From Modicisalibacter muralis (GTDB lineage Bacteria; Pseudomonadota; Gammaproteobacteria; Pseudomonadales; Halomonadaceae), in the NCBI RefSeq assembly GCF_900102945.1, contig NZ_FNGI01000002.1, positions 482,970 through 539,545 on the forward strand: a DNA stretch of 56,576 nt. The letters run 5' to 3'. Positions 17,558 through 31,700 of the stretch are shown in pieces; positions within the stretch are counted from its first letter, which is position 1; the number at the start of each line of letters is the position of its first letter. Under the pieces are notes generated by a model. The model made no database searches. It was given only the letters and a program-made list of their open reading frames with translations, and was not told where the DNA came from. The translations under genes and the position numbers were made by a program.

Positions 17558-17630
17558 TGAATGGCGGCTGCCGAGAGGGTTCGATGACAACCGCCCAAGC
17601 ATCCGGATAGCTGCGGAATGTATTCAGTCG

Positions 17631-18527
17631 CTAATCCCAGGCGGCGCCCTTCAGGGCATCGAGCGGTATCTTGAGATAGCGTCGCCCATTGGCCTCCGGC
17701 TCAGGCAAGGCACCGCCGCGAATATTGACCTGTAACGCGCTAAGGATCAGCTTGGGCATGGGCAGCGTGCTATCACGCTGGTTACGCATGGCCACGTAAG
17801 CGTCCTCGTTACTGCCGACCAGGTGCTTGTTGGTCTGTCGCTGCTCTCTAACCGTGCTTTCCCACTGCGGTTCACGGCCGTCGGGCATGTAGTCATGGCC
17901 GGTGAATATTCGGGTGTCGTCGGGCAATGCCAGGATCGATTGGATCGACTGCCATAGCTGGCGCGCATCGCCCCCGGGAAAGTCGGCGCGGGCCGTCCCC
18001 GAGTCCGGCTGGAACAGGGTATCGTGGACGAAGGCCGCATCACCGATCAGATAAGTGATCGAGGCAGGCGTGTGGCCTGGCGAGAACATGATGCGGCCTT
18101 CGATTTCACCGATCTGGAAAGTTTCCCCCGCGCTGAAAAGACGATCCCATTGACGGCCGTCGGCGGGCAAGTCAGGCCAGTCGTACAACGCCTTCCACAA
18201 GGCCTGGACCCGTGTCACGCAACCGCCGGTGGCGGTCGGCGCCCCAGTCTTCTGCTTGAGATATTGCGCCGCCGAGAAGTGATCGGCATGGGGATGGGTG
18301 TCGAGAACCCAGGCCACTTGAAAGCCTTGCTTGGCGACATAGGCAAGCAACTCATCGGCATGGTGGGTCGCCGTGGCTCCCGACTTCTCATCGAAATCGA
18401 GTACCGGGTCGATAATGGCGCAGCACTGCGTTTCGGGATCGCTCACCACGTATTGCACGCTAAAGGTTCTCGGGTCGAAGAACCCCGCGATATCAGGCTT
18501 TCCCGGAGAGTGACGAAAGGTCCGCAT
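17631..18527 (-). CDS. MBL-fold metallo-hydrolase, persulfide dioxygenase-like
   Basis: Metallo-beta-lactamase-fold protein similar to persulfide dioxygenases (ETHE1/Blh group), which oxidise glutathione persulfide to sulfite. The motif T77-H-P-H-A-D-H83 supplies H78, H80, D82 and H83, followed by H in FSPGHTPAS, D in VHDTLF and H in FTGHDY. These are the expected ligands, although ETHE1-type enzymes use a mononuclear iron site with H-H-D. The 298-residue length fits. It stands alone with an AT-rich promoter region that contains a short inverted repeat, and neighbours thiosulfate and thiol-redox genes, which supports a sulfur role. Confidence 0.85.
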   Translation of the reverse strand: MRTFRHSPGKPDIAGFFDPRTFSVQYVVSDPETQCCAIIDPVLDFDEKSGATATHHADELLAYVAKQGFQVAWVLDTHPHADHFSAAQYLKQKTGAPTATGGCVTRVQALWKALYDWPDLPADGRQWDRLFSAGETFQIGEIEGRIMFSPGHTPASITYLIGDAAFVHDTLFQPDSGTARADFPGGDARQLWQSIQSILALPDDTRIFTGHDYMPDGREPQWESTVREQRQTNKHLVGSNEDAYVAMRNQRDSTLPMPKLILSALQVNIRGGALPEPEANGRRYLKIPLDALKGAAWD

Positions 18528-18565
18528 AACGCCTCGCTTAGCTAACGATGGCTTGAGTTATTACG

Positions 18566-18582
18566 ATAGCCTAAAAAGCTAT
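18566..18582. promoter_or_regulatory. Inverted repeat before the MBL-fold gene
   Basis: ATAGC-CTAAAAA-GCTAT is a 5-bp inverted repeat with a 7-base AT-rich centre, located 39-55 bases upstream of the metallo-hydrolase start in an AT-rich intergenic stretch. Sulfide/persulfide-responsive ArsR repressors (BigR type) bind AT-rich inverted repeats before such genes, but no matching repressor gene is in the window. Weak evidence. Confidence 0.3.
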
Positions 18583-18693
18583 ATGCGAAAATCTCAGATG
18601 CGCGATGAAAACACCTAACCCTTTGAATTAAAAAATAATAATGACACCCGCGAAGATTCCATGGATTCACCAACAACGCTGCGACGTTCGAGG

Positions 18694-19548
18694 TCAGGCT
18701 TCGCGCGTCAGCAGGTCGAAGGCGTCGATGCGGCTGGCGCTCATGCGCTCGCGCTTGGCCTCAAGGCCGTGGAAGTCGAACAGGTCGCGATCGGCGAGTT
18801 GCGACGGCGCGACGTTGGTCACCGCCTTGAACATGGTCTCGAGCCGGCCCGGGTGCTTCTTCTCCCATTCGGCGAGCATCTCCTTGACCACCTGGCGTTG
18901 CAGATTGGGCTGTGAGCCGCACAGGTTGCAGGGGATGATCGGGAATTCCATCAGCCGCGCGAACTCGGCGATGTCGGCTTCGCGGCAGTAGGCCAGCGGG
19001 CGGATGACGATGTTCTTGCCGTCATCCGAGAGCAGCTTGGGCGGCATCGCCTTGAGCGTGCCGCCGTAGAACATGTTGAGGAACAGCGTCTCGAGGATAT
19101 CCTCGCGATGGTGCCCGAGCGCCACCTTGGTCGCGCCGATCTCCTCGGCGAATCCGTACAGCGAGCCGCGGCGCAGGCGCGAGCACAGCGCGCAGGTGGT
19201 CTTGCCCTCCGGCGTCTTCTCCTTGACCACCGAGTAGGTGTCGCGCTCGAGGATATGGTAGGCGACGCCGATGCCATCGAGATACTCGGGCAACACATGC
19301 TCGGGAAAGCCCGGCTGTTTCTGGTCCAGGTTGACTGCCACCAGTTCGAAGTCGACCGGGGCGCTGCGCTGCAGGTTGCGCAGGATCTCCAGCATCGTGT
19401 AGGAGTCCTTGCCGCCGGATAGACAGACCATGACCTTGTCGCCCTCGTCGATCATGGCGTAATCGATGATGGCGTTGCCGACCTGGCGACGCAGGCGTTT
19501 CTGGAGCTTGTTGAACTCGCGTTTGGAATTGCCGGTGAGCGCTTGCAT
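18694..19548 (-). CDS. ttcA: tRNA 2-thiocytidine(32) synthetase TtcA
   Basis: Iron-sulfur enzyme that thiolates cytidine 32 of several tRNAs. The 284 residues contain the PP-loop S44-G-G-K-D-S49 for ATP binding, a [10 protein letters not shown] motif, and CNLCGSQ near position 210, which together provide the conserved cysteines of the family. Length is normal. Transcribed divergently from the small lipoprotein gene with 76 bases between their starts. Confidence 0.96.
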   Translation of the reverse strand: MQALTGNSKREFNKLQKRLRRQVGNAIIDYAMIDEGDKVMVCLSGGKDSYTMLEILRNLQRSAPVDFELVAVNLDQKQPGFPEHVLPEYLDGIGVAYHILERDTYSVVKEKTPEGKTTCALCSRLRRGSLYGFAEEIGATKVALGHHREDILETLFLNMFYGGTLKAMPPKLLSDDGKNIVIRPLAYCREADIAEFARLMEFPIIPCNLCGSQPNLQRQVVKEMLAEWEKKHPGRLETMFKAVTNVAPSQLADRDLFDFHGLEAKRERMSASRIDAFDLLTREA

Positions 19549-19624
19549 GAGTGTGACGACACGCAGGAGAATGGAAGGCCGCCTATGCTATCACCGTGCC
19601 GGAACGCTGTCAGGTAAGCCGCCC

Positions 19625-20041
19625 ATGTCCAGACTCCCGCTCATTCCAGTGACCGCTGCCGCCTTGATGCTTGCCGGCTGTACGGCCGGACCGCTCAAGG
19701 ATTCCCCGGACCCCATCGACGACCAGCCGCCCGCGTCGATTGACGCGATCCCCGCCCTTTTTCTCGGAACATGGGATGCCAATGCGGAAAGCTGTGGCTG
19801 GGAGAGCAGCAACGGGCGCGTCCTTATCGAAAGACAAACGCTCACTTACTATGAAAGCGTCGCCAGGGTGCAGACGATTCAGCAACCGCAACCCAATGCG
19901 ATCCGGCTCGATCTCGCGTTCACCGGCGAGGGGCAGACCTGGGATAAGACGCTGACGCTCGCGCTTTCGCCCTCCGGCAATGAACTGACCTTCAAGGATC
20001 CCGGGATCGCACGCTACACGCTGACGCGCTGTCGACGTTGA
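19625..20041 (+). CDS. Small lipoprotein of unknown function
   Basis: A 138-residue predicted lipoprotein with a signal peptide and a lipobox LAGC at Cys19. The mature part begins with a Pro/Asp-rich linker, then a small beta-rich domain with two further cysteines (SCGWESS and LTRCRR at the C-terminus) that could form a disulfide. I do not recognise the family. The start at 19625 is chosen because the upstream in-frame sequence overlaps ttcA antisense and has no signal-peptide character. Convergent with the exonuclease-like gene, 15 bases apart. Confidence 0.75.
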   Translation: MSRLPLIPVTAAALMLAGCTAGPLKDSPDPIDDQPPASIDAIPALFLGTWDANAESCGWESSNGRVLIERQTLTYYESVARVQTIQQPQPNAIRLDLAFTGEGQTWDKTLTLALSPSGNELTFKDPGIARYTLTRCRR

Positions 20042-20056
20042 CAGCGGTCCCGTCAA

Positions 20057-20632
20057 TCAACAGCGCTGAGACGCCAAGGCAGCCTTTTTCAGCTGTACGT
20101 ACATCGCTGCGACGGTTAGCGCTTCATCCAGCGCGGAGCCTCGGCCCGTCATCGGCACGCCCGGATTGCCGGCGAACGCCTCGAAGGAGGGATCGGACTC
20201 ACGCGGTGGGCGCGCCCCGCGCATCTCGCGCCGATAGACCTGGGCCATATCGAGCGTGGCATTGGGCAGATCGAAACCGAAGCGCGGGCGCAGATGGCGA
20301 TCGATGGCCAAGCGAGTGGCATCGATACGCCAGCCCAGCAATGGCCGGTTACCGACGAAATCCAGCAACGTTTCCAGCGCGTCGCCGAGCATCTCACCCT
20401 CATGGAAATCGTCATTGCACAGGCACAGGTCCAGCGAATCGCTGGCCAGTACCCGCTCGCTGGTGAGTCGCACCGCGCCAACCGTTACCAGGCCGGCGTC
20501 TCTCGGATCGAACCCCGGCGTATCGCAGGCGATGGCCACCATTTCGTCGCCGGTGTAGGGATTGAACAGCCAAGCGTAGTGGCCACCCGCCTGGCGGCGG
20601 CGATCGAATGCGCGATGCAGGGCTCGTATCAT
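20057..20632 (-). CDS. DnaQ-like 3'-5' exonuclease family protein, degenerate active site
   Basis: The 191-residue product aligns by eye with the DnaQ-like exonuclease fold: a strand ending VAIACDTPGFDP (ExoI region), GWRIDATRLAIDRHL (ExoII region) and GRGSALDEALTVA (ExoIII region). In active enzymes ExoI is DxE; here the equivalent positions are A35 and D37, and the ExoIII His/Asp pair reads Gly/Glu. The enzyme is therefore probably inactive or altered. Start at 20632 is supported by GAGAGAG 7 bases upstream. It is divergent from a CrbS-like kinase; an exonuclease gene commonly accompanies such kinases in related bacteria. Confidence 0.78.
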   Translation of the reverse strand: MIRALHRAFDRRRQAGGHYAWLFNPYTGDEMVAIACDTPGFDPRDAGLVTVGAVRLTSERVLASDSLDLCLCNDDFHEGEMLGDALETLLDFVGNRPLLGWRIDATRLAIDRHLRPRFGFDLPNATLDMAQVYRREMRGARPPRESDPSFEAFAGNPGVPMTGRGSALDEALTVAAMYVQLKKAALASQRC

Positions 20633-20852
20633 CGCAGTCTCTCTCAATTGTCCGCTCATGGAGCCCGACGGGTTGCATGCACGGATACCGATCAAGTGTC
20701 CAGACTAGACAAATTCACCCTCGCGGTGCAGCGGACGTTAGTCGAAGTCCTGTGTCGCTCTCGTGATTCAAGCGATTAAACACGGGTCGCATCGTGGACT
20801 GACGCCGGGGGGCGCAAAACCGCTAGAATGGGGCAGCACTCGGAGGGCTCCC

Positions 20853-24797
<3,945 letters not shown>

Positions 24798-24803
<6 letters not shown>

Positions 24804-25847
24804 CCGAGCTTCCTCGGCCAGGGTCGCGACCATCGCGGCGGCAGACATGCGCCGCAGGCGATCCACGCCGACGCCGGACCACAGCGCCATCAGGCCAGCA
24901 TCGTCGCGTTCCGCGCCGACGCGGCGGACGGGCTGGGTCAGCGCATTCTGAATTGGGAAGTCGGCCAGCGGCCAGCCTTGGGCCTCGACCTCGATGGTGA
25001 AACGATTGGGCAATGCACGCGCCGGGCGCCCCGAGAAGGCGCGGGTCAGCCAAGGGAGTTCATTGGCACCACGCAATGCGACCCGATAAGGCTCGCGCGT
25101 GCCGGCCTCGTCGGTATCCAGGAAGGCGGTGCCGAACTGCCCCGCCACCGCGCCGCGCTCGAGCAGCGCGTTCAGGTCGTGGCCATCCATCAGCCCGCCG
25201 GCTGCAATCAACGGCACCTTCACCCGCCCGGCTGCCGCCTCGACCAGCGCAAGGGTATCGAGCCCATCACCGTCATCTTCCGGCGAGAACGTGGCGCGAT
25301 GACCGCCAGCGCCCACGCCTTGCAACACCACGGCATCGCAGCCCGCCTGCACCAGCCGCTCGGCATCCTCGACACTCATCGCGTTGCCCCACACGACGCT
25401 GCCCGCGTCGTGCAGCCGGCTCACCAGCGCCGCCTCGGGCACACCGAACATGAAGCTGACGATGGGCACCCGCTGCTCAATCAGCACATCCACCTGAGCG
25501 TGAACATCCGGCTGCCAGGGTGCCGTGGGAAGTTCATCGGACAGCGACAGTGCAGCGCGCGTGGCTGCCAACGCCGCATGGGCGGGCACCAGCGTGGCCG
25601 GGTCGGGGCGATGTTCCAGGAAGAGATTGACCTTGAACGCCGCCGAGGTGAGCCCGCGCACGGCGAGTAACTGCTCGCGCAGCGCCTGCGGCGACAAATA
25701 GGCCGCGCCGAGCGAGCCCAACCCGCCCGCGCCGGCCACTGCCGCGACCAGTTCCGGGGTGGTCACGCCCGCCATCGGCGCCTGCACGATCGGGTAGCGC
25801 AAGCCGAACCTCTCGCAGAATTCGTCACTGGCTGTGGTCTGGCGCAT
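24798..25847 (-). CDS. Nitronate monooxygenase (2-nitropropane dioxygenase family)
   Basis: FMN-dependent TIM-barrel enzyme that oxidises alkyl nitronates such as propionate-3-nitronate, a detoxification role in the known family. The 349 residues show the N-terminal PIVQAPMAG motif, the conserved GGLGSLGAAY segment, a VVLQGVGAGGHRA motif with the catalytic-region His, and the phosphate-binding AAGGLMDG stretch. The start at 25847 is preceded by GAGGAG. It lies 76 bases after rluB on the same strand and may be read from it. Confidence 0.88.
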
Positions 25848-25923
25848 CGGATGTCTCCTCGTGGAATCGAAATCCGCCCAGCGGGAATGGGCGGGTGGCA
25901 ACTCGATTATAGCCAAACCAACC

Positions 25924-26796
25924 TCAACGGCTGGGCTTCTCCCCCTTGGGCTTGCGCAATGCACGCACCGGGCGACGCTTGTTCTTGTCGCGACTCCAGC
26001 GGTTCTGCTCGTCGGGGGTCAGGTCGGGCACTTTGCGGGGCTTGAGCCCGGCCAGCGTCGAAAGATCGTCGATCTCTTCCTGGGTCAGTTCGACCCATTC
26101 ACCGGCTTTGGCACGCTTGTCGATGAAGGTGTTGCCGTAGCGCACACGCTTCAGGCGACTGACGGTCAGCCCCTGGGATTCCCACAGGCGTCGCACTTCG
26201 CGGTTGCGGCCTTCCATGATCACCACATGGAACCAGGTGTTGATGCCTTCGCCACCGAACTCCTGAACGTCGGTGAAGCGCGCCGGGCCGTCTTCGAGCA
26301 TCACGCCCTCGACCATCGCCACGACGTTTTCACGCTGCACCTCGCCCATCACGCGTACCGCGTATTCGCGCTCGATCTGCGTCGAGGGGTGCATCAGGCG
26401 GTTGGCCAGTTCGCCATCGGTGGTGAACAGCAACAATCCGCTGGTGTTGATGTCCAGGCGGCCGATAGCGATCCAGCGCTCGCCCTTGAGGCGCGGCAAC
26501 CGGTCGAACACGGTGCGCCGGCCCTCGGGATCCTTGCGCGTGCACAGCTCGCCCTCGGGCTTGTTGTACATGATCACCCGGCGCGGTACCTCTTCGGCGC
26601 CCCTGAGGTTGAGCGGTCGGTCGTCGAAGGTGACCTTGTCGCGCATCTCGATGCGATCGCCTAGCGTTGCCAGCTTGCCGTTGACCTTGACGCGCCCGGC
26701 GCTGATCGCGGTTTCCATCTCGCGGCGCGATCCCAGCCCGGCGCGAGCGAGCACTTTCTGGAGCTTTTCAGTGGTGGTATTGGTCGTGGTGTTCAT
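25924..26796 (-). CDS. rluB: 23S rRNA pseudouridine(2605) synthase RluB
   Basis: Makes pseudouridine at position 2605 of 23S rRNA. The 290 residues have an N-terminal S4 RNA-binding domain ([14 protein letters not shown], about 11-60), the catalytic motif [12 protein letters not shown] with D115, the family motif [10 protein letters not shown], and a short basic C-terminal tail. The unusual N-terminus [11 protein letters not shown] comes from a Thr-rich stretch. Its start overlaps the scpB stop by ATGA, as in the common scpA-scpB-rluB order. Confidence 0.96.
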   Translation of the reverse strand: MNTTTNTTTEKLQKVLARAGLGSRREMETAISAGRVKVNGKLATLGDRIEMRDKVTFDDRPLNLRGAEEVPRRVIMYNKPEGELCTRKDPEGRRTVFDRLPRLKGERWIAIGRLDINTSGLLLFTTDGELANRLMHPSTQIEREYAVRVMGEVQRENVVAMVEGVMLEDGPARFTDVQEFGGEGINTWFHVVIMEGRNREVRRLWESQGLTVSRLKRVRYGNTFIDKRAKAGEWVELTQEEIDDLSTLAGLKPRKVPDLTPDEQNRWSRDKNKRRPVRALRKPKGEKPSR

Positions 26797-27722
26797 GAGT
26801 CGGACGGTTTCTCGTCTGTTGAGTTTTCCGCGCCCGCGAGACCGTCATCGTCGTCGACGGCTTGCATGTTGCGGGCGCGTTCGGCCAGGCGCAGTTCGAG
26901 ATCGGCGAAGCTGAGTCCCGGCCGTGCGGACGCCATCCCGGCGTGTGATGGTTCGTCGGCCATCCCGGCCGTCGTTTCCTGCTGCTCTTGATGATCTTCT
27001 TGATGTTGCTCTCGATCCGCGTCGCCGTCGATTTTGGCGCGCGTCTCGTCTACGCGTTCGTGCTTCTGCTCATGCTCATGCTCATGGCCGCTGTTGTGCG
27101 GTGCTTTATCTATGCGGGCATCCAATGTCGTCGCGGCGATATCGAAATCGTCGTCGAGCGACGTCTCGAGGCTTTCAATGCTCTCAAGATTTTCGAAGGT
27201 CTGGAGCTCATGCATCGGCGGCAGCGCATCGAGGGTCTTCAGGCCGAAGTCGTCGAGAAACTGCCGGGTGGTGGCATACACTGCCGGGCGCCCCGGCACG
27301 TCGCGATGGCCGACCACGCGAATCCAGCCACGCTCGGCGAGGGTGCGCATGATCGAGCTGCTCACCGCGACGCCGCGCACCTCTTCGATATCGCCACGAG
27401 TCACTGGCTGACGATAGGCGATCAGCGCCAGCGTCTCGAGCAGCGCCCGCGAATAACGCTGCGGGCGTTCGTCCCACAAGCGCGAGACCCACGGCGAGAG
27501 CCGCTGACGAATGCGCATCTGAAAACCCGACGCCGACTCGATCAATTCCAGCGCGCTGTTCTCCAGGCGTGTGGCCAACTCGCTCAGCGCCTCGCGCAAT
27601 TCACGACGCGGCGGACACTCGCGTTCATCGAACAAGGCCTCCATGCGCTCCACCGACAGCGGTTCACCCGCCGCCAGCAGCGCCGCTTCGAGAATCTCGT
27701 CGAGGCGTGCCCTATCACTCAT
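26793..27722 (-). CDS. scpB: Segregation and condensation protein B
   Basis: Winged-helix partner of ScpA in the SMC condensin complex, acting in chromosome segregation. The N-terminal ~175 residues carry the ScpB signature ([23 protein letters not shown]). The protein is 309 residues, much longer than the usual ~200, because of a C-terminal extension (from about 190) rich in Asp, Glu, His and Gln, including [10 protein letters not shown]-type runs. The tail is probably disordered. Overlaps both scpA and rluB by ATGA. Confidence 0.94.
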   Translation of the reverse strand: MSDRARLDEILEAALLAAGEPLSVERMEALFDERECPPRRELREALSELATRLENSALELIESASGFQMRIRQRLSPWVSRLWDERPQRYSRALLETLALIAYRQPVTRGDIEEVRGVAVSSSIMRTLAERGWIRVVGHRDVPGRPAVYATTRQFLDDFGLKTLDALPPMHELQTFENLESIESLETSLDDDFDIAATTLDARIDKAPHNSGHEHEHEQKHERVDETRAKIDGDADREQHQEDHQEQQETTAGMADEPSHAGMASARPGLSFADLELRLAERARNMQAVDDDDGLAGAENSTDEKPSDS

Positions 27723-28630
27723 GGTGCGTCCTCGAAGGCGCTTTCTCCAAGATTTCCTGCTTCATCATCGTCGTCGATATCAAGCACGGCGTCTTCCATG
27801 GGCTGGCGCGCGCGCACATGAATCGGCGACAGCGGCGCATTCTGGACGATCTCGATCATTGCTTCCTTGGCCAACTCGAGGATCGCCATGAAGGTGACGA
27901 CCACCCCGGCGCGCCCTTCCTCAAGGGTGAACAGCGACTCGAAGGTGGTGAAATGCGCATGATTCAAGCGATCCATGATTCTCAGCATACGCTCGCGGGT
28001 GGACAGCACCTCGCGGCTGATGGTGTGCGTTTGATTGAGTTCGGCGCGGCGAAGAATACCCGACAACGCGCGCAGTAGCTCGTCGAGTTCGACATCCGGG
28101 TGAACGATCCGGGTTTCGAGTGCCGGCAACTCCACCTGGGCACCGAACCAGTCGCGGCCGAGTCGCGGCAGCTCATCGAGCCCCTCGGCAGCCAGCTTCA
28201 GGCGCTCGTACTCCTGCAGGCGGCGAATCAACTCGGCGCGCGGGTCTTCTTCGTCGTCCTCGGCGTCGCCCTTGGGCGGGCGTGGCAACAGGGTGCGCGA
28301 TTTGATCTCGGCGAGCATCGCCGCCATCAACAGGTATTCGCCAGCCAGGTCGATTTCCAGCGCCTTCATCAATTCGACGTACTCGATGTATTGCCGGGTG
28401 ATGGCGGCGACATCGATGGCGAGGATATCCAGATTCTGACGGCGGATCAGATACAGCAGCAGATCCAGTGGCCCCTCGAAGGTTTCGAGGAACACGCGCA
28501 GCGCCTCCGGCGGAATATACAGGTCTTCCGGCAGCTCGGTAATCGGCTGGTCGTGCAAGCGCGCCAATACCCCCGCCGCCTGTGCGATGGGGGTCGTCTC
28601 CAAGATGGCGGTTGATGGCGTATCGCTCAC
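27719..28630 (-). CDS. scpA: Segregation and condensation protein A
   Basis: Kleisin subunit that bridges the SMC heads. The 303 residues contain the N-terminal kleisin motif FEGPLDLLLYLIRRQNLDI, the AGEYLLMAAMLAEIKSRTLLP helix, a central acidic linker, and a C-terminal winged helix (about 225-270). A short C-terminal extension is acidic (DIDDDDEAG). First gene of the scpA-scpB-rluB operon; about 140 bases separate its start from the autotransporter 3' end. Confidence 0.95.
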   Translation of the reverse strand: MSDTPSTAILETTPIAQAAGVLARLHDQPITELPEDLYIPPEALRVFLETFEGPLDLLLYLIRRQNLDILAIDVAAITRQYIEYVELMKALEIDLAGEYLLMAAMLAEIKSRTLLPRPPKGDAEDDEEDPRAELIRRLQEYERLKLAAEGLDELPRLGRDWFGAQVELPALETRIVHPDVELDELLRALSGILRRAELNQTHTISREVLSTRERMLRIMDRLNHAHFTTFESLFTLEEGRAGVVVTFMAILELAKEAMIEIVQNAPLSPIHVRARQPMEDAVLDIDDDDEAGNLGESAFEDAP

Positions 28631-28771
28631 GCGTGGCCTGGCCTCCTGTGGCGTCTCTTTACATAACGGCTACGACGATCAATCGTGCAGTCTAGCAAGG
28701 CAGACGCCTACGCGTAAGAAGCGCTCGACGCTAGCGGTCGGCCAGCGTATTACTTTCTCGCAAGCCCTGAA

Positions 28772-31700
28772 TCAAAACCGCCATTCGAACATCGCGCGAC
28801 CACTGTGGTCTTCCATTCCATCGCCATACTGCCCGCCATAAGCCAGGTTCAGCGAGGCGCGTTCGCTCAGTGGCAGGCCAATGCCTGCCTCGACTACCGC
28901 GGCATCTTCGGCAATCGGCGTGCCGGCAATCGTGAAGGTATCGCCACCGGCAAAGCGCTGTTCGAGCTCGGGGGTGGTATCAGCGAAGGCGTGTCGCCAA
29001 CCGAGGCTGCCGTATAGGCTGGCGCGGGTGCTACCCAGCGTCACATCCAGCGAGGGGCGCACGCCCAGCGTCGTGAAGGTAACCGAGGAGGTCTGGCTGC
29101 CACTGCGTAACGCCGCGTCGCCGCCGCTTTCCTGCTCGCTGTCGCTATGCAGATGTACATGGGCGATATTGGCGAAGGGCTCCAGCGTCAGCGGGCCGGT
29201 ATCGATGGCGTAAGCGAGCTCAGCGTAAGCCTGGAGCATATCGGCGTCACGCTCGTCATCGAGGCGCTCGTTGAACGAACCCACCTGGGCATGGCGCTGG
29301 GTGTCGATTGCGTGATGGCTGTAAAAGGCGCCACCGCGTAGCGCCAGAGCGCCATATTGGGCGCCGGCGTAAACACCGGCATGCGCGCTGTCGATATCCG
29401 CCGAGCCACGCCCATCGCCGGCATCGAGATCGGTCTGGCTATAGCCGGTCAACAGGCCGACCCTCACATGCTCGCTGACCTGAGTGTCTACCCCGGCGAT
29501 GATGCCCTGGGTATCGCGGTCGAGACTCGCCACGTTGCCATTGCCGTCGTTGTGCCCCCAATTGCCGAATGGGCGCACCCAGCCGATGGCATGGGAAGTC
29601 GTCTCATTGCCATGCGCCATGGCCGGCATGGCGGCGTCGGGAGTGTCACCGGTCAAGAAACGCAGGCGCTCGTTGGCGGCCTCTCTCACGAAACGGCTGT
29701 CTTCGATCAGCGCGATGCGAGTCGAAGCGTGCAACTCGCCCGATAGGCTATCGTAGCCGTCGCGCAGCGCCGCATCGCTGCCAGCATGCGTGACGATGGC
29801 ATCGTAGACCGCGCCGCCTGCGCCCAGGCTTTCGATACCACCGGCGGTAGCGCGCTGATTACGGGTGCGGGCGACACTAGCGAAGGTGTTGTCGTTGCGG
29901 ATCAATTCGAGAACGACGTTGTTCGGGTCGTAAATGAGCGTCGGGTCGAGGAAGGCGAAATTGGAAGTGGCATCGGCGAAGGTGCCGGTCACGCCGCCGT
30001 CGGCGGTCAGGATCGTATAGGTGGAACTCGGCTGATAGTTGCCAGTCTCGCCGATATGGATCACCGAGCCGCCGTTCAGCGTCGCCGTGCCGGTGGCATG
30101 GATCAGATCGCTCGCCGTGCCTGCGGGATCGACCTCCACTTCATAAATCGAGCCGGCGGCGAATGTGACGTTGCCGGCAACGTTCAGCGTGCCGATCGAA
30201 TTGCCCGGCGTGATGCTGCCGCCATTGGCGACCGTCATCGTACCCACCGTGCCCGAGCCGCCCAGCGTACCGTCGGAGGTGACGGCGACCGTGCCGCCAA
30301 GGCTGCCATTGCCGCTTTCGTCGCCGACCAGCAGCGTGCCGCCTGAAATCGTTGTTGTTCCGGTGAAGCCGGAACTGTCGCCGGTGAGAGTGGTTGTGCC
30401 GGTTCCGAGCTTGCCGATGGCACCGCCGCCTGTGAACACACCGGCAAAGGTGAAGCTGTCGCCGCGGTTGAAGGCGAGCGTACCGGGCGCCGCGATCTCG
30501 ACATCGCCGGCGATCGAGCCGGTGGTGCCGCCGTCGCCGAGTTGCAGCGTGCCGCTGTTGATTGTGGTGCCGCCGGTATAGGTGTTGGCGCCTGAGAGCG
30601 TCAGCGCGCCGGCGCCGGTTTTGGTCAGCCCGCCGGCGCCGGAGATGATACCGGCATAGCTGGTGTCGGTGGCCTGATCGACGGTCAGAGCAGCGGTGCC
30701 CAGCGACACTTCGCCGCCCGCGCCGGACAGTGTGCCCATGGTGAGGTCGTAGTTGTTGAGATCGAGCGTGCCGCCGTTGACTATATACGCCGCGCCGTCA
30801 CCCAATGCGTCGTCGGAACCGGCCTGCAATGTGCCAGCCGAAATCGTCCAATCCTGCACGCCGCTGCCGGTCAGCGTCCAGGTACTGGCGCCGGTCTTGT
30901 CGAAAGACTCGAAGCCTTGGTATTGCGCCGAGGAACCGATCTGCGAGACATCGAAATTGCTGTCCGTCGCCCCACCGAGCGCGAAGGTATCGTCTGCGCT
31001 CACTGTGGCATCGACATTGCCATTGATCACCGAGCCGTCGCGCACTTCCAACCGGTTAGTGCCGCCGGTGAACTCGATGGCGTTGGCGCCGGTGCTGCCG
31101 TCGCCCGACAGGCCGCCGGCAATCGTGCCGCTGTTGATGATGGTGAGATTCGAGCCGTAGACACCGATACCGCCGGCGCCATCCGGACCATCGGCCTTGG
31201 TATCGCTGCCGCCGCCCAAGCCGCCCACGCCACCGGCGATCTGCCCGTCGTTGACGAGCGTGAAGCCGCTGCCGCTGACCCCGGCGCCGCCATCGCCGCC
31301 ACGCCCGCCAATGACGTCGCCAGTGTTGCCGCCATTGCCGCCGGCGCCGCCGGTGATTGCCGCACCGGCCGCGGTGGTGACACTGCCACCCGCCGTCAAC
31401 ACCACGCCAGCGCCGCCAGCGCCACCGTCTCCGGCATGGCTGATGGCAAAATCACCGCGCCCGCCGTCGCCGCCCGCGTCGCCGGTAATCATGTGCGATG
31501 TCGTAAAATCGCCTCCACCCGTCAGCAGAACGCCGCCGCCGCCTTGACCACCGCCACCGCCGCCGCCCGAACCGCCGCCATTTTCACGGCCACCGTCGCC
31601 ACCGGCTCCACCGGTGATTGCGGCACTCGTGCTCGAAGCGCCGGCCCCGGTGATGACCCAGCCGAAACCACCACCGCCACCACCGCCGGCACCGGCCGAA

